Positions 1 to 8,327 are shown, counted from the first letter of the stretch. The stretch: DNA of 36,291 nucleotides from a bacterium (GCA_024223715.1 JAAEOA010000250.1:1-36291); one strand, 5' to 3'. The notes: a model not told the origin generated them from the letters alone. Made by a program: numbers and translations.

Positions 1-918
1 AAAGACAACCCTGGTTTTGAAGTGCCCACGAGCATTGGTGACCGGGTGACTCTTGATTTCAAACGCAATCTGAGTGTGGAAACCGATGGCGATTTGGCCG
101 TGGTTACCATCAAACGTCCTGAAGTTCTGAACGCCCTTAATGATCAGACCATGAACGAATTAAACGCCACCTTCGATGAAATTGGTGCCGACGATTCGAT
201 CAAAGGCGTGGTCATTACCAGTTACGGTGGATCACTGGCCGGTGCGGACATCAACGAACTTGCGGCCTTAAAAACTCCAGAAGAAGCAGCCGACAAGTGC
301 CGACGGGGCCATGTCATTATGCGTCGGATTGAGAATTTTGCAAAGCCCGTGGTCATGGCTGTCAACGGACCCGTCCTTGGTGGCGGAGCCGAACTTTCCA
401 TGGCTTGTCATGCACGTGTGGTAGGACCCGATCTAATGCTCGGTCAGCCGGAAGTGAACCTTGGAATTATTCCCGGATACGGCGGAACCCAGCGTTTACC
501 CCGACTTATTGGCCTGGAAAAAGCAGCAGACCTGCTGCGCACGGCCAAGACAATTGGTGCGGCGGAAGCTTGCAGTCTGGGTTGGGCCACTGGTGAACCG
601 ACCAACGATGCCCTGGCCGCGGCCAAGGCTTTAATCGTCGCTCACAATGCAGGCCCAGGTGTTATTAACCCAATTAATACCGGCCCTATGGAAGTGCCAA
701 ACACTCTGGACGATGCAGACCTGGGACACCGCTCCCTGGCAATCGACCGAATCCTGACCGATACGCTTTTTGAAGGTTTGAAAACCAACCTCGACGATGG
801 TCTGGAAATTGAAGCGGTTGCTTTTGCCAAATGTAAGAGAACCGTCGATTACGACATCGGCATGGGCAATTTCATTCAAAACGGACCCCGGATTCCCGCG
901 GTCTTTATGCACGAATAA
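1..918 (+). CDS. Enoyl-CoA hydratase domain, 5' partial (probable C-terminal part of a hydroxyacyl-CoA dehydrogenase/hydratase fusion)
   Basis: The reading frame is open from the first base of the window. A GTG at 22 could be read as a start but has no ribosome binding site in front of it, so I treat the gene as continuing upstream. The protein is a crotonase: an oxyanion-hole segment (AGADINEL) is followed by GGGAELSMACH and GQPEVNLGIIPGYGGTQRL. Both glutamates used by true hydratases are present, encoded at 391-393 and 451-453, so hydration of a 2-enoyl-CoA is the likely reaction rather than isomerisation alone. The crotonase fold is preceded by about 25 residues that resemble a linker after another domain; in many bacteria and archaea this is a 3-hydroxyacyl-CoA dehydrogenase. 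A thiolase gene follows after 13 bases, so the pair should catalyse consecutive beta-oxidation steps. With the benzoyl-CoA reductase genes next door, the substrate may be a ring-cleavage product. The substrate and the fusion are inferences. Confidence 0.88.
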   Translation, partial: KDNPGFEVPTSIGDRVTLDFKRNLSVETDGDLAVVTIKRPEVLNALNDQTMNELNATFDEIGADDSIKGVVITSYGGSLAGADINELAALKTPEEAADKCRRGHVIMRRIENFAKPVVMAVNGPVLGGGAELSMACHARVVGPDLMLGQPEVNLGIIPGYGGTQRLPRLIGLEKAADLLRTAKTIGAAEACSLGWATGEPTNDALAAAKALIVAHNAGPGVINPINTGPMEVPNTLDDADLGHRSLAIDRILTDTLFEGLKTNLDDGLEIEAVAFAKCKRTVDYDIGMGNFIQNGPRIPAVFMHE

Positions 919-931
919 ACAGGAGACGAGC

Positions 932-2218
932 ATGTCAGATAATAGCCGATCCATTGTCATCCTTGACGGAGGGCGACGTACGCCCCGGGCCGATATTCTT
1001 ATCAATAACCGGGAACCGGGATTGTTCTCCCGTTTTGCCACCACCGCTCTCGGTGGTCTGGCTATTAAGGCCACTCTCGATGAAACATCTGTCGATAAAA
1101 GCCTGATTGGCCATGTAGTTATGGGAATGGCCTCACACAGCCATCGCGACAGCATTTATGGTGCCCAGGGCATGGCCTGGCGCGGTGGTTTGGCTGACGA
1201 TGTACCAGCCCTGACCGTGGCGAGAATTTGCGGCAGTGGTGCTGAATCCGTGGCCATTGGTATGGAACACATCCTGGCCGGCGTGCGGCACGATCAGGAC
1301 CGTCCATTTTTGGTCGTCGGTGGTGCCGAAAGCATGCAGTATCCATTCAGTGTATATGGAATGCGCGGCCAGAAGGTTGGTACGGCTATTCAAAAATACG
1401 GACCATTGGATCCGCGCGGATTGCCCCGGGGAACCATGTTGCAGGATAGTCTGCTGCTGGGCCTGTACGACCCGGGTGCCAGCCTGGCCATGGCCAATAC
1501 AGCTGAAGAGCTGGCTCGGCGGTTTGAAATCACTCGCGAACAGGCCGATGCTTTTGGTCATCGTTCTCACATGAATGCCAAAGCCGCCCGCAACGATGGA
1601 CTGTTCCGTGAAGAAATTGCACCGGTAACTCTTCCCGGAAAAAACGGTGAAGCCGACCAGATTGTCGAACACGATACCCACATTATGGACAACATTAGCA
1701 TGGCTAAAATGAGCCGGCTATATCCTGCTTTTGAAGCTGGTGGAATTATCACCGCCGGTAACGCCAGCGCTGTTGTCGATGGCGCCGCAGCCATGGTTCT
1801 GGGACTTGAAGACGATGCCAAAGCTCATGGAGCAAAACCTCTGGCCAGAGTGCTGGCTGTGGGCACTGCTGCCTGCGATCCTCAAATCATGGGCTGGGGA
1901 CCGGTGCCTGCCACACGCAATGCACTGGCAAAAGCCGGACTCAAGGGTGAAGACATTGAACACGTAGAACTTAACGAAGCATTTGCCCCGCAAGCCCTGG
2001 CCTGCATTCGCGATTTTGCCGATATGGGCATTGATCCGGAAATTGTAAATCCCATGGGCAATGCCATTGCACTGGGTCACCCCCTGGGAGCAACCGGTGC
2101 TATTTTAACTTTGACCTGCGCTTATGCTTTGCGTCGTAAGGGTCAGCGTTACGGTATGATAACCATGTGCATTGGCGGAGGTCAGGGAAACACTCTGATT
2201 ATCGAGTCCATTGCCTGA
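932..2218 (+). CDS. Thiolase (acetyl-CoA acyltransferase, FadA-like)
   Basis: This 428-residue protein is a beta-oxidation or acetoacetyl-type thiolase that cleaves a 3-oxoacyl-CoA with CoA to give acetyl-CoA. The nucleophilic cysteine lies in RICGSGAES (Cys100), the conserved histidine in NAIALGHPLGATG (His383), and the second catalytic cysteine in CIGGGQG (Cys413). These are the canonical three motifs, and the length is slightly above the usual 390-430. The start at 932 is chosen because an AGGAG box at 920-924 precedes the ATG at good distance; a longer reading back to 797 would overlap the hydratase gene and has no Shine-Dalgarno. The gene follows the hydratase by 13 bases and is followed by the small zinc-ribbon gene, suggesting one transcript. 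Thiolase versus sterol-carrier-type thiolase cannot be settled by eye, but the intact active site argues for a working enzyme. Confidence 0.93.
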   Translation: MSDNSRSIVILDGGRRTPRADILINNREPGLFSRFATTALGGLAIKATLDETSVDKSLIGHVVMGMASHSHRDSIYGAQGMAWRGGLADDVPALTVARICGSGAESVAIGMEHILAGVRHDQDRPFLVVGGAESMQYPFSVYGMRGQKVGTAIQKYGPLDPRGLPRGTMLQDSLLLGLYDPGASLAMANTAEELARRFEITREQADAFGHRSHMNAKAARNDGLFREEIAPVTLPGKNGEADQIVEHDTHIMDNISMAKMSRLYPAFEAGGIITAGNASAVVDGAAAMVLGLEDDAKAHGAKPLARVLAVGTAACDPQIMGWGPVPATRNALAKAGLKGEDIEHVELNEAFAPQALACIRDFADMGIDPEIVNPMGNAIALGHPLGATGAILTLTCAYALRRKGQRYGMITMCIGGGQGNTLIIESIA

Positions 2219-2241
2219 TTTTTTTTAAGGAGAATATTCTC

Positions 2242-2658
2242 ATGGCACTGTCTTATCATTGTCCAAAATGTGATGCCCTTTTGAACCCCAACGAGCGCGT
2301 GGTTCTTATTGCCAGTTATAATAACCAAAAGGGTATTGTTTTGATGAGTTCGCAACTTGGCGATTACCAGGTGATTTGCGACAAAGGCTTTTGCCATGAA
2401 GTTGCAGCCGGCGATACCATCGATTTTATTTGCCCTGTTTGCCATGGATCTCTTACTGCAAAAAATCACGAACACTTTGCCGAATTGAAAATTGTTAATT
2501 CCGAAAAAGAAAACCACGCCCCCTGCCTGTTGCGGTTCAGTCGGGTCAGTGAAGAGCACGCCACCTTCCTCTATGACGGAGACTCGGTTAAAGAGTTTGG
2601 AGAAGAAGCAGGCGGTTTTCATGATGAGATGACCATTGAAGGGGACTGGGGCTGGTAA
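2242..2658 (+). CDS. Small zinc-ribbon-like protein, function unknown
   Basis: I do not recognise this 138-residue protein. The ATG at 2242 has a clear AAGGAG box at 2227-2232 and lies 23 bases after the thiolase stop, so it is probably co-transcribed. The visible features are a CPKC pair at residues 7-10, single cysteines near 46 and 51, and a CPVC pair near 64-67, which together could bind one or two zinc ions. The rest is an acidic C-terminal half ending in a Gly- and Trp-rich stretch (EGDWGW). No signal peptide or membrane segment is seen. The CxxC pairs lack the following glycine expected of rubredoxin, and the cysteine count does not fit a ferredoxin. It is the last gene before the promoter of the benzoyl-CoA reductase genes, so a role in CoA-ester metabolism or its regulation is possible but unproven. 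Confidence 0.7.
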   Translation: MALSYHCPKCDALLNPNERVVLIASYNNQKGIVLMSSQLGDYQVICDKGFCHEVAAGDTIDFICPVCHGSLTAKNHEHFAELKIVNSEKENHAPCLLRFSRVSEEHATFLYDGDSVKEFGEEAGGFHDEMTIEGDWGW

Positions 2659-2725
2659 ACCCCACATACACATAAGACTATCCCCATTTGCAGCATCAAC
2701 TGCCGATACAACTGGTAACTTTCAA

Positions 2726-2754
2726 TTGACAGGATCCCTACAATCCTTTAAAGT
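2726..2754 (+). promoter_or_regulatory. Candidate sigma-70-type promoter for the benzoyl-CoA reductase genes
   Basis: A perfect -35 box TTGACA (2726-2731) is followed, after 17 bases, by TAAAGT (2749-2754), a four-of-six match to the -10 consensus. It lies in the 162-base gap before the GTG start at 2821 and implies separate transcription of the four reductase genes, although read-through from upstream is possible because no terminator is visible in the gap. Confidence 0.5.
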
Positions 2755-2760
2755 ACATTT

Positions 2761-2770
2761 CGAACGTTCG
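2761..2770. promoter_or_regulatory. Operator-like palindrome at the predicted transcription start
   Basis: The perfect 10-base palindrome CGAACGTTCG lies 7-16 bases after the candidate -10 box, overlapping the expected transcription start, followed by another half-site-like GTTC. Short palindromes of this kind are typical of TetR-family repressors of acyl-CoA metabolism. No such regulator gene is in the window, so the binding protein is unknown. Confidence 0.4.
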
Positions 2771-2820
2771 TTCTAATTCCATAACTTGTTGATTTTTAAC
2801 AGACAAGGCTAGGTTTAACT

Positions 2821-3993
2821 GTGACTTCATCAGCCCGTACCCAAATAGTCGACTGGGCCACCGAAATCTACAATGACCTTGATTTCACTGCTGCTCGCAA
2901 TTGGCTGGCCGACAAACCAGGCCGCAAAGCTGCCGGTTTTCTTCCCGTATACGCCCCCAAGGAAGTCATTCACGCGGCCGGAATGCTCCCGGTTGGTATT
3001 CATGGCCATGGAGCCATTGAAATCATTCGTGGCGATGCCTACTACCAAAGTTATATCTGCCACCTGCCCCGCTCGGTGGTGGAACTTGCCGAATCCAATA
3101 GGCTGGATTTCCTTTCCGCTGCCCTTTTCCCCTCAACCTGCGATGTGATCCGCAACCTGTCAGGAATGTGGCAGGTCATGTTTCCGGACATGTATGTCAG
3201 GTATCTGGATCTTCCCCAGGTAGCTGACCCAGCCATGGGCGCTCAATTCTGGCAACGGGAATTAAATGTCATTCGCAAAGAACTCAGCCGGTTGGCCGAT
3301 GTTGATATCAGCGATGAACGTTTGGCAGCATCCATTGAAATATACAACCAGGTCCGCAAAACCATTGCGGACCTTTATGCCATGCGCCGCAAAACACCCT
3401 GGAAAATCCCCACTGAAGAGCTCTATCTCTTAATGCGTGCCGGTGAAGTTGTAGCTCCTGAAATTTTCCTGGATCAGGCCAAAGCCTACCTGGCAGCCGC
3501 CGAAACCAGCAACGAACGCATTAAAGACCGTACTCGGGTAATAATTGTTGGCTCATTCTGCGAACAGCCCCCTCTGGGTCTTATCAAGACTATTGAAAGG
3601 GCCGGTTGTTATATCGTGGACGATGATTTCCTGGCTGGTAATCGTTTCATGACCGCCGATGTGCCCACCGATGGCGACCCGGCAGAAAATCTGGCCACAA
3701 CGTTTACTTCCAGCGCCATAAAAACCTCTGTTCTCTACGAGGCCGATCCAGACGGCAAGCGCAACCTGATGCAAAAGCTGGCTAAAAAAGCCGGTGCCGA
3801 TGGCATCATTTTTTGCGCAGCCAGTTTCTGCGATCCGGCCCTTTTGGACCGGCCCATGTTGCGTGAAGGCGCTGAAGCTGCGGGTATTCCCTGCATCGCA
3901 TTTAAATTTGCCGAGAACTCAGGCCAGTTCCAGCAATTCCGTGAACAGGCCGGTACTTTCAGCGATTCGATTAAACTCTGGGGAGATGCATAA
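2821..3993 (+). CDS. bcrC: Class I benzoyl-CoA reductase, subunit C (BcrC/BadD-like)
   Basis: This 390-residue protein belongs to the 2-hydroxyacyl-CoA dehydratase D-component/benzoyl-CoA reductase family. The N-terminal stretch with LDFTAARNW, FLPVYAPKEVIHAAGMLP, GDAYYQSYIC and STCDVIRNLSGMW is the subunit C pattern of the ATP-dependent enzyme. Together with BcrB it forms the ring-reducing module, which takes two electrons from the BcrAD module to convert benzoyl-CoA to a cyclic dienoyl-CoA. Cysteines suited to holding an iron-sulfur cluster are at 80, 107, 247, 332 and 337. The GTG at 2821 is the chosen start because the protein then begins at the family's normal position; a modest AGG box precedes it at 2810-2812. 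The stop overlaps the next start (TAATG). A different aromatic or hydroxyacyl-CoA substrate cannot be excluded from sequence alone. Confidence 0.9.
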   Translation: MTSSARTQIVDWATEIYNDLDFTAARNWLADKPGRKAAGFLPVYAPKEVIHAAGMLPVGIHGHGAIEIIRGDAYYQSYICHLPRSVVELAESNRLDFLSAALFPSTCDVIRNLSGMWQVMFPDMYVRYLDLPQVADPAMGAQFWQRELNVIRKELSRLADVDISDERLAASIEIYNQVRKTIADLYAMRRKTPWKIPTEELYLLMRAGEVVAPEIFLDQAKAYLAAAETSNERIKDRTRVIIVGSFCEQPPLGLIKTIERAGCYIVDDDFLAGNRFMTADVPTDGDPAENLATTFTSSAIKTSVLYEADPDGKRNLMQKLAKKAGADGIIFCAASFCDPALLDRPMLREGAEAAGIPCIAFKFAENSGQFQQFREQAGTFSDSIKLWGDA

Positions 3994-5318
3994 TGAGTGA
4001 AAAGAAAAAGCCCACACCGGAGGTCTCCCACAAGCAGGCCCAGAAAGATGATTCGATGATCATCCAAAAAGAGATGATTGCCGAACACTACAAACGACTT
4101 GAACGGGCTCCCGAAACCAAAGAGCCCGTGGTTTATACCTTCGTGCCTGGAAATCTAACCGAATTGATTCGTTCGTTCGGATGCCTGCCGGTGTTGCCCG
4201 AGATTAACGCCCTGCAGTCGGGAATGCGCGGCAAAAGCCGGGACTACATTGCCGAAGCTGAAAAGCGTGGGCACTCGGAAGATGTCTGCACCTACGTCAA
4301 GTGCGACATCGGTATGGCCATGGCCGGAAATATTGGTCCCACAGGAACCAAGATTCCCAAGCCGGACTTATTGCTGCTGTCTTACACCGGTTGTTACACC
4401 TTCATGAAGTGGTTTGAACTGCTGCGCGAAGAGTATGACTGCCCCTGTGTATTCCTGCATGTTCCGTATCAGGGCGAAGGAAATATTGAACCTGAACACC
4501 GGGAATATATGGTCAAGCAAATCAAGGAAGAAGTCATTCCCGCCCTGGAAAAAATTTCCGGCAAAAAGTATGACGAAGATGCTTTGAAAGAGCGTCTCGA
4601 ACTGAGTGTTAAAGCTGAAGACGATCTGGTCTGGGTTCTTCAATCGGCCATGAACAAACCCTCGCCCATTGACGCCTACTTTGGTGCCGTCTATTACGTG
4701 GGCCCAATTTTCAGCGCATTCCGTGGCACTCCCGAAGGTGTTCATTATTACGAAGCCCTGCGCCGTGAAGTGCAAGGCAGGTTGGATGCCGGACTGGGTC
4801 CCGTGGCTCCGAGTGGACCCATGGAAAAAGAGAAGTATCGACTGGTCGTCGAAGGCCCACCAAACTGGACCCACTTCCGGGAATTCTGGCAAATGTTTGC
4901 CGATGAAGGAGCCGTAGTTGTGGCCTCAACCTACAGCAAGGTTGGCGGCACCTACGACTTTGGTTTCCGCCACAACCCGCAGGATCCTCTGGGCACCATG
5001 GGCGATTATTGCGCTGGTTGTTATACCAACCACAATTTACCCGGCCGCATTGACATGCTCTGCCAGTACCTGAAAGACTACGAAGCAGACGGTTTCCTTA
5101 TTAACTCCGTCAAGTCTTGTAACTCATTCAGTGCCGGCCAGTTGATGATGCTTCGGGAAGTGGAAAAACGCACCGGCCTGCCCGGTGGTTTTATTGAATC
5201 CGATCTTGTAGATCCCCGTTATTTTTCCGCCGCCAATATTAAAAACCGTCTGGAGAGTTATCTGCAGATGGTTGAGGCTCGTCGTCTGGGTCAGGCACAG
5301 AAAGGTCTTTCAGCATGA
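3993..5318 (+). CDS. bcrB: Class I benzoyl-CoA reductase, subunit B (BcrB/BadE-like)
   Basis: This 441-residue protein is the larger dehydratase-like subunit and partner of BcrC in the benzoyl-CoA-binding module. It has the two-lobed family architecture with cysteines at 64, 99, 104 and 134, then [16 protein letters not shown] and [13 protein letters not shown] in the C-terminal half. The length matches known BcrB/BadE proteins of about 430-440 residues. The first 25 residues are lysine-rich and charged, which looks like a non-conserved leader before the family domain. Its start overlaps the bcrC stop by one base and its own stop overlaps the bcrA start (ATGA), the tight coupling expected for subunits made in equal amounts. 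It would be cytoplasmic and oxygen-sensitive. Assignment to the benzoyl-CoA reductase branch rests mainly on the presence of all four subunit types in order. Confidence 0.91.
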   Translation: MSEKKKPTPEVSHKQAQKDDSMIIQKEMIAEHYKRLERAPETKEPVVYTFVPGNLTELIRSFGCLPVLPEINALQSGMRGKSRDYIAEAEKRGHSEDVCTYVKCDIGMAMAGNIGPTGTKIPKPDLLLLSYTGCYTFMKWFELLREEYDCPCVFLHVPYQGEGNIEPEHREYMVKQIKEEVIPALEKISGKKYDEDALKERLELSVKAEDDLVWVLQSAMNKPSPIDAYFGAVYYVGPIFSAFRGTPEGVHYYEALRREVQGRLDAGLGPVAPSGPMEKEKYRLVVEGPPNWTHFREFWQMFADEGAVVVASTYSKVGGTYDFGFRHNPQDPLGTMGDYCAGCYTNHNLPGRIDMLCQYLKDYEADGFLINSVKSCNSFSAGQLMMLREVEKRTGLPGGFIESDLVDPRYFSAANIKNRLESYLQMVEARRLGQAQKGLSA

Positions 5319-6595
5319 GTATAGTTTGTGTCGTAGGAACGGACCTCGGTTCGACCACCACCAAATCAGTCATCCTGGATGAAAAGGGTGATATTATTGG
5401 CCGGGGCATTACCAACAGCCGTTCCGATTATGATCGGGCAGCCCAGGTTTCCCGCAGCGAGGCTTTTATTACCGCCCGGTTCAATCTTTTGCAAAAAGAA
5501 GTTGAACAAGCAGCCGGCCCTGAGGTTTTAAAACGTCTGTTGATTGCTTTTCGTCTGGAACAAACCCTGGCTCAGCTGGATCGCCTGCACAATCTGGTCA
5601 AAGGTGCTGCCGCTTTCGGCGTACCCGGCGGATTGTCTGGTGCAGCCAATGAAGCCATCGATGAAATCATCAGCCGTATTCGCAAAGCGGAACTGGAACG
5701 GTTCGACGAAGTGAACCCTGACAAAAGATCAGACTTTTTCCGTGACGCCGTGGGTTCAGCCTGGAGCTCCATTGCTGAGGAAATTGGCGATCCGAATGGC
5801 GTCAATTACGACATGCTTCTCGGCCTTTACGACAAGTGCATTATTCAAGTGGAGAACGAACCACTGGCTCTGGGTTTTGGTGACCACATTGACAATGCCC
5901 TGGAACGCATTGGTGGCTCAGCGGAAGTTACACTCGGAGTAAAGCATGCCGTTGAAACCGATTTCGATGTGCGCGGAGAAGTTGGCACCGGATACGGCCG
6001 CCAGCGTCTGCCGTTTCCCAAGGAAATGATTCGCTCAGAAATTCTATGTCACGGCCTTGGCGCATCGAATATGTTTGGTGGAACCCGTACCGTGCTGGAC
6101 ATTGGTGGCCAGGACACCAAAGCCATTCAGGTTGACTCAGCCGGCATTGTGACCAGCTTCCAGATGAATGACCGCTGTGCTGCCGGTTGTGGCCGCTATC
6201 TCGGATACATTGCTGATGAAATGAACATGGGTCTGCACGAACTGGGTCCTTTGGCTCAGAAGAGCACCCACACGGTCAAAATCAATTCAACGTGCACCGT
6301 TTTTGCTGGAGCTGAATTGCGCGAACGCCTTTCTCTTGGCGACAAACGCGAAGACATTCTGGCCGGTTTGCACCGCGCCATCATGCTGCGGGCCATGAGT
6401 CTGCTGGCTCGCTCCGGCGGTGTGGACGACGAATTCACATTCACCGGTGGAGTGGCCAACAACCCGGCTGCGGTTGCGGCCCTGAAACTCCTGGTTGCCG
6501 AAAACTATGGGGACAAAACCCTGAACATTTCTCCCGACAGCATTTACACAGGAGCCCTTGGCGGCGCCATCTTTGCCCACAGGAGTGCAAACTGA
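5315..6595 (+). CDS. bcrA: Class I benzoyl-CoA reductase, ATPase subunit A (BcrA/BadF-like)
   Basis: This 426-residue protein is an ASKHA-fold ATPase of the BcrA/BadF/BcrD/HgdC family and forms the electron-activating module with BcrD. ATP hydrolysis by this module drives low-potential electrons into the BcrBC half. The phosphate-binding loop [11 protein letters not shown] is at residues 8-18, the second signature DIGGQDTKA precedes the cluster segment [11 protein letters not shown], with Cys288 and Cys292, and [11 protein letters not shown] and FTGGVANN follow. One of these cysteines should be a ligand of the [4Fe-4S] cluster shared between the A and D subunits. The roughly 430-residue length, with a large insert after the first phosphate motif, separates it from the shorter D subunit and from the 260-residue HgdC activators. 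It overlaps the genes on both sides by a few bases. Confidence 0.93.
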   Translation: MSIVCVVGTDLGSTTTKSVILDEKGDIIGRGITNSRSDYDRAAQVSRSEAFITARFNLLQKEVEQAAGPEVLKRLLIAFRLEQTLAQLDRLHNLVKGAAAFGVPGGLSGAANEAIDEIISRIRKAELERFDEVNPDKRSDFFRDAVGSAWSSIAEEIGDPNGVNYDMLLGLYDKCIIQVENEPLALGFGDHIDNALERIGGSAEVTLGVKHAVETDFDVRGEVGTGYGRQRLPFPKEMIRSEILCHGLGASNMFGGTRTVLDIGGQDTKAIQVDSAGIVTSFQMNDRCAAGCGRYLGYIADEMNMGLHELGPLAQKSTHTVKINSTCTVFAGAELRERLSLGDKREDILAGLHRAIMLRAMSLLARSGGVDDEFTFTGGVANNPAAVAALKLLVAENYGDKTLNISPDSIYTGALGGAIFAHRSAN

Positions 6596-7467
6596 TGAAT
6601 ACAAACAACGATCCTCAAAGCGCCATTTATTCCGCCGGTATTGACGTTGGCTCGGGTGCGGTAAAAGCTGTCGTCATGGCCATTGAGAATGGACAGGAAA
6701 AAGTCCTTTCCAAAGTCAGTGCCCGAATTCGTCGCCGCGATATTAACGATGTTGTTGATGAAGTTTTTAATCAGGCCGTTGCTGAAGCCGGAGTTGAGAG
6801 TTTGCACTATGTGGCAACAACCGGCGAAGGCGAAGACATCACTTTTGCCACGGGACACTTTTACGGCATGACCACTCATGCCCGGGGTGCCCTTTTCCTG
6901 GACCCCAGGGCCTGCGCCGTGCTGGATGTTGGCGCCCTTCACGCCAGAGCCATGGCCATGGACAAACGCGGCAAGGTCTTGAATTATAAAATGACCAGCC
7001 AATGTGCTTCCGGGTCGGGTCAGTTCCTGGAAAACATTGCCCGTTATCTTGGTGTTTCCCAGGCCGATATTGGCTCTCTTTCCCTGGCAGCAGACAAACC
7101 CGAAAAATGCAGTGGCATTTGTGCGGTTCTGGCTGAAACCGATGTCATCAACATGGTCTCACGGGGAATTAGTACCGAGAATATTCTGCGGGGAATTCAC
7201 GAAAGCATGTCTGGCCGCTTTACTCGTTTGTTGCGCTCCCTGGATTATGGTGACGTGATTTTCATGAGTGGTGGCCTGGCTGGCGACAAAGGGCTGGTCA
7301 AAGCCCTGTCTGATGAATTTGCCGGATTAAAAAGCCTGAAAGGCCCGTTGCCTGAAATTGCCACCCACGAAGACAGCATTTTTTGCGGGGCTCTTGGGGC
7401 GGCTATTTGGGGAGCGTTCCGGTATGGGAAACTGGGACTTGAGGGACCGGGATGGGAAGCGGCTTGA
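6595..7467 (+). CDS. bcrD: Class I benzoyl-CoA reductase, ATPase subunit D (BcrD/BadG-like)
   Basis: This 290-residue protein is the smaller ATPase subunit of the reductase. It shows the N-terminal phosphate motif AGIDVGSGAVKAV, the segment VLDVGALHARA where subunit A has DIGGQDTKA, then TSQCASGSGQFLE with Cys137, CSGICAVLAETDV and FMSGGLAGDKG. The change from the DxGGQD form to DVGALH is notable, because the glutamine/aspartate pair is normally conserved in the activating subunits; it could be natural subunit D divergence or a real loss, and an alignment is needed to say which. The gene starts within the stop of bcrA (TGATG) and ends the operon; a strong hairpin follows 67 bases later. No ferredoxin, dienoyl-CoA hydratase or ring hydrolase gene follows, so those activities must be encoded elsewhere. 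Confidence 0.9.
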   Translation: MNTNNDPQSAIYSAGIDVGSGAVKAVVMAIENGQEKVLSKVSARIRRRDINDVVDEVFNQAVAEAGVESLHYVATTGEGEDITFATGHFYGMTTHARGALFLDPRACAVLDVGALHARAMAMDKRGKVLNYKMTSQCASGSGQFLENIARYLGVSQADIGSLSLAADKPEKCSGICAVLAETDVINMVSRGISTENILRGIHESMSGRFTRLLRSLDYGDVIFMSGGLAGDKGLVKALSDEFAGLKSLKGPLPEIATHEDSIFCGALGAAIWGAFRYGKLGLEGPGWEAA

Positions 7468-7534
7468 TCAGTAAATGATCCGGCTGAATTTCAGATCTGT
7501 TTTGACCCTATTCCTGCTTATAAAAAATGAAACC

Positions 7535-7560
7535 GGGGCCGCGGCAAATGCTGCGGCCCC
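7535..7560. terminator. Bidirectional hairpin terminator between bcrD and msrA
   Basis: A GC-rich stem of 11-12 base pairs (7535-7546 with 7549-7560, one G-T wobble) is flanked by an A-rich run on the left and ATTTTATT on the right. It therefore reads as an intrinsic terminator on both strands between two convergent genes. Confidence 0.85.
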
Positions 7561-7601
7561 ATTTTATTCTGTATTTCCATATGTGAATTAACTTCGAGAT
7601 T

Positions 7602-8210
7602 CTATTTCCTTTTATGAGCAAATTTTTCCCTGAATTTTTGCACCTTCGGATCAATAACCGCGCGGCAATAACCAGCAGTACGGTTGTTGGCGTAATAATT
7701 CTGGTGGTAGTTTTCGGCTTTGTAGAAATGTTCAAAAGCCGTCAGCTCGGTCACCACCTTATTGCGATAAACCTTGTCGGCTTCAAGTTGATTGATGACC
7801 GACCGGGCAGCGGTTTTCTGTTCCACCGAATGGTAAAAAATAACTGACCGGTATTGGGTACCCACATCGCCTCCCTGACGATTTAACGTTGTAGGATCGT
7901 GGATTGTGAAATACACCGCCAAGACTTCTTCAAAAGTTGTCAGCTCAGGTTTAAAGGTGATTTGAATGACTTCAGCGTGGCCAGTATTGCCATCGCAAAC
8001 CTCTTTGTAGTTTGGGGTTCCTGTGCCGCCGGAATACCCAGACTCCACCAGGGTCACCCCTTCAAGATCTTCAAAAACCGCTTCCATGCACCAGAAACAT
8101 CCGCCTCCGAGAGTTGCTGTTTCGATTTGGGCCTGGCTTTCCATGGCGAACGCTCCTGTTATTATGATGACGCCAATGAAGATAAAGGCGTTCATTGTTG
8201 ATTTTTTCAT
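7602..8210 (-). CDS. msrA: Peptide methionine sulfoxide reductase A, exported
   Basis: This 202-residue enzyme reduces the S-epimer of methionine sulfoxide in oxidised proteins. The catalytic motif GCFWC has the nucleophile at Cys38 with a second cysteine at 41. The family segments ESGYSGG, GHAEVIQI and FYHSVEQKTAA follow, and the C-terminal stretch YCRAVIDPK carries the resolving cysteine. Unlike the usual cytoplasmic form, it begins with a Sec-type signal peptide: MKKS, a hydrophobic core IFIGVIIITGAFA and a likely cleavage after SQA at residue 27, so it should act in the periplasm or as a secreted enzyme. The start at 8210 has AGGAGA four bases upstream. It is a single-gene unit, divergent from the FG-GAP gene and convergent with bcrD, and has no fused MsrB domain. 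Confidence 0.95.
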   Translation of the reverse strand: MKKSTMNAFIFIGVIIITGAFAMESQAQIETATLGGGCFWCMEAVFEDLEGVTLVESGYSGGTGTPNYKEVCDGNTGHAEVIQITFKPELTTFEEVLAVYFTIHDPTTLNRQGGDVGTQYRSVIFYHSVEQKTAARSVINQLEADKVYRNKVVTELTAFEHFYKAENYHQNYYANNRTAGYCRAVIDPKVQKFREKFAHKRK

Positions 8211-8298
8211 TGTTTCTCCTATGGGGAAGTTAATCCTTTATTTAAGTAAGTATCGGAAAAATTCCCTATTATGCCACAGGAAAAGAAATCCAGGGGGG

Positions 8299-8327
8299 TT
8301 GAGAAACTATTCAACTCATGATACCAT
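8299..8327 (+). promoter_or_regulatory. Weak candidate promoter for the FG-GAP gene
   Basis: TTGAGA (8299-8304) and TACCAT (8322-8327) are 17 bases apart in the 200-base divergent gap between msrA and the FG-GAP gene. The -10 match is only four of six, so this is a suggestion; nothing else recognisable is seen in the gap. Confidence 0.3.

Noticed and set aside
2242..2658. Rubredoxin or ferredoxin as electron donor for the reductase
   Set aside because: The two CxxC pairs lack the CxxCG form and the spacing, and cysteine number does not fit a 2[4Fe-4S] ferredoxin.
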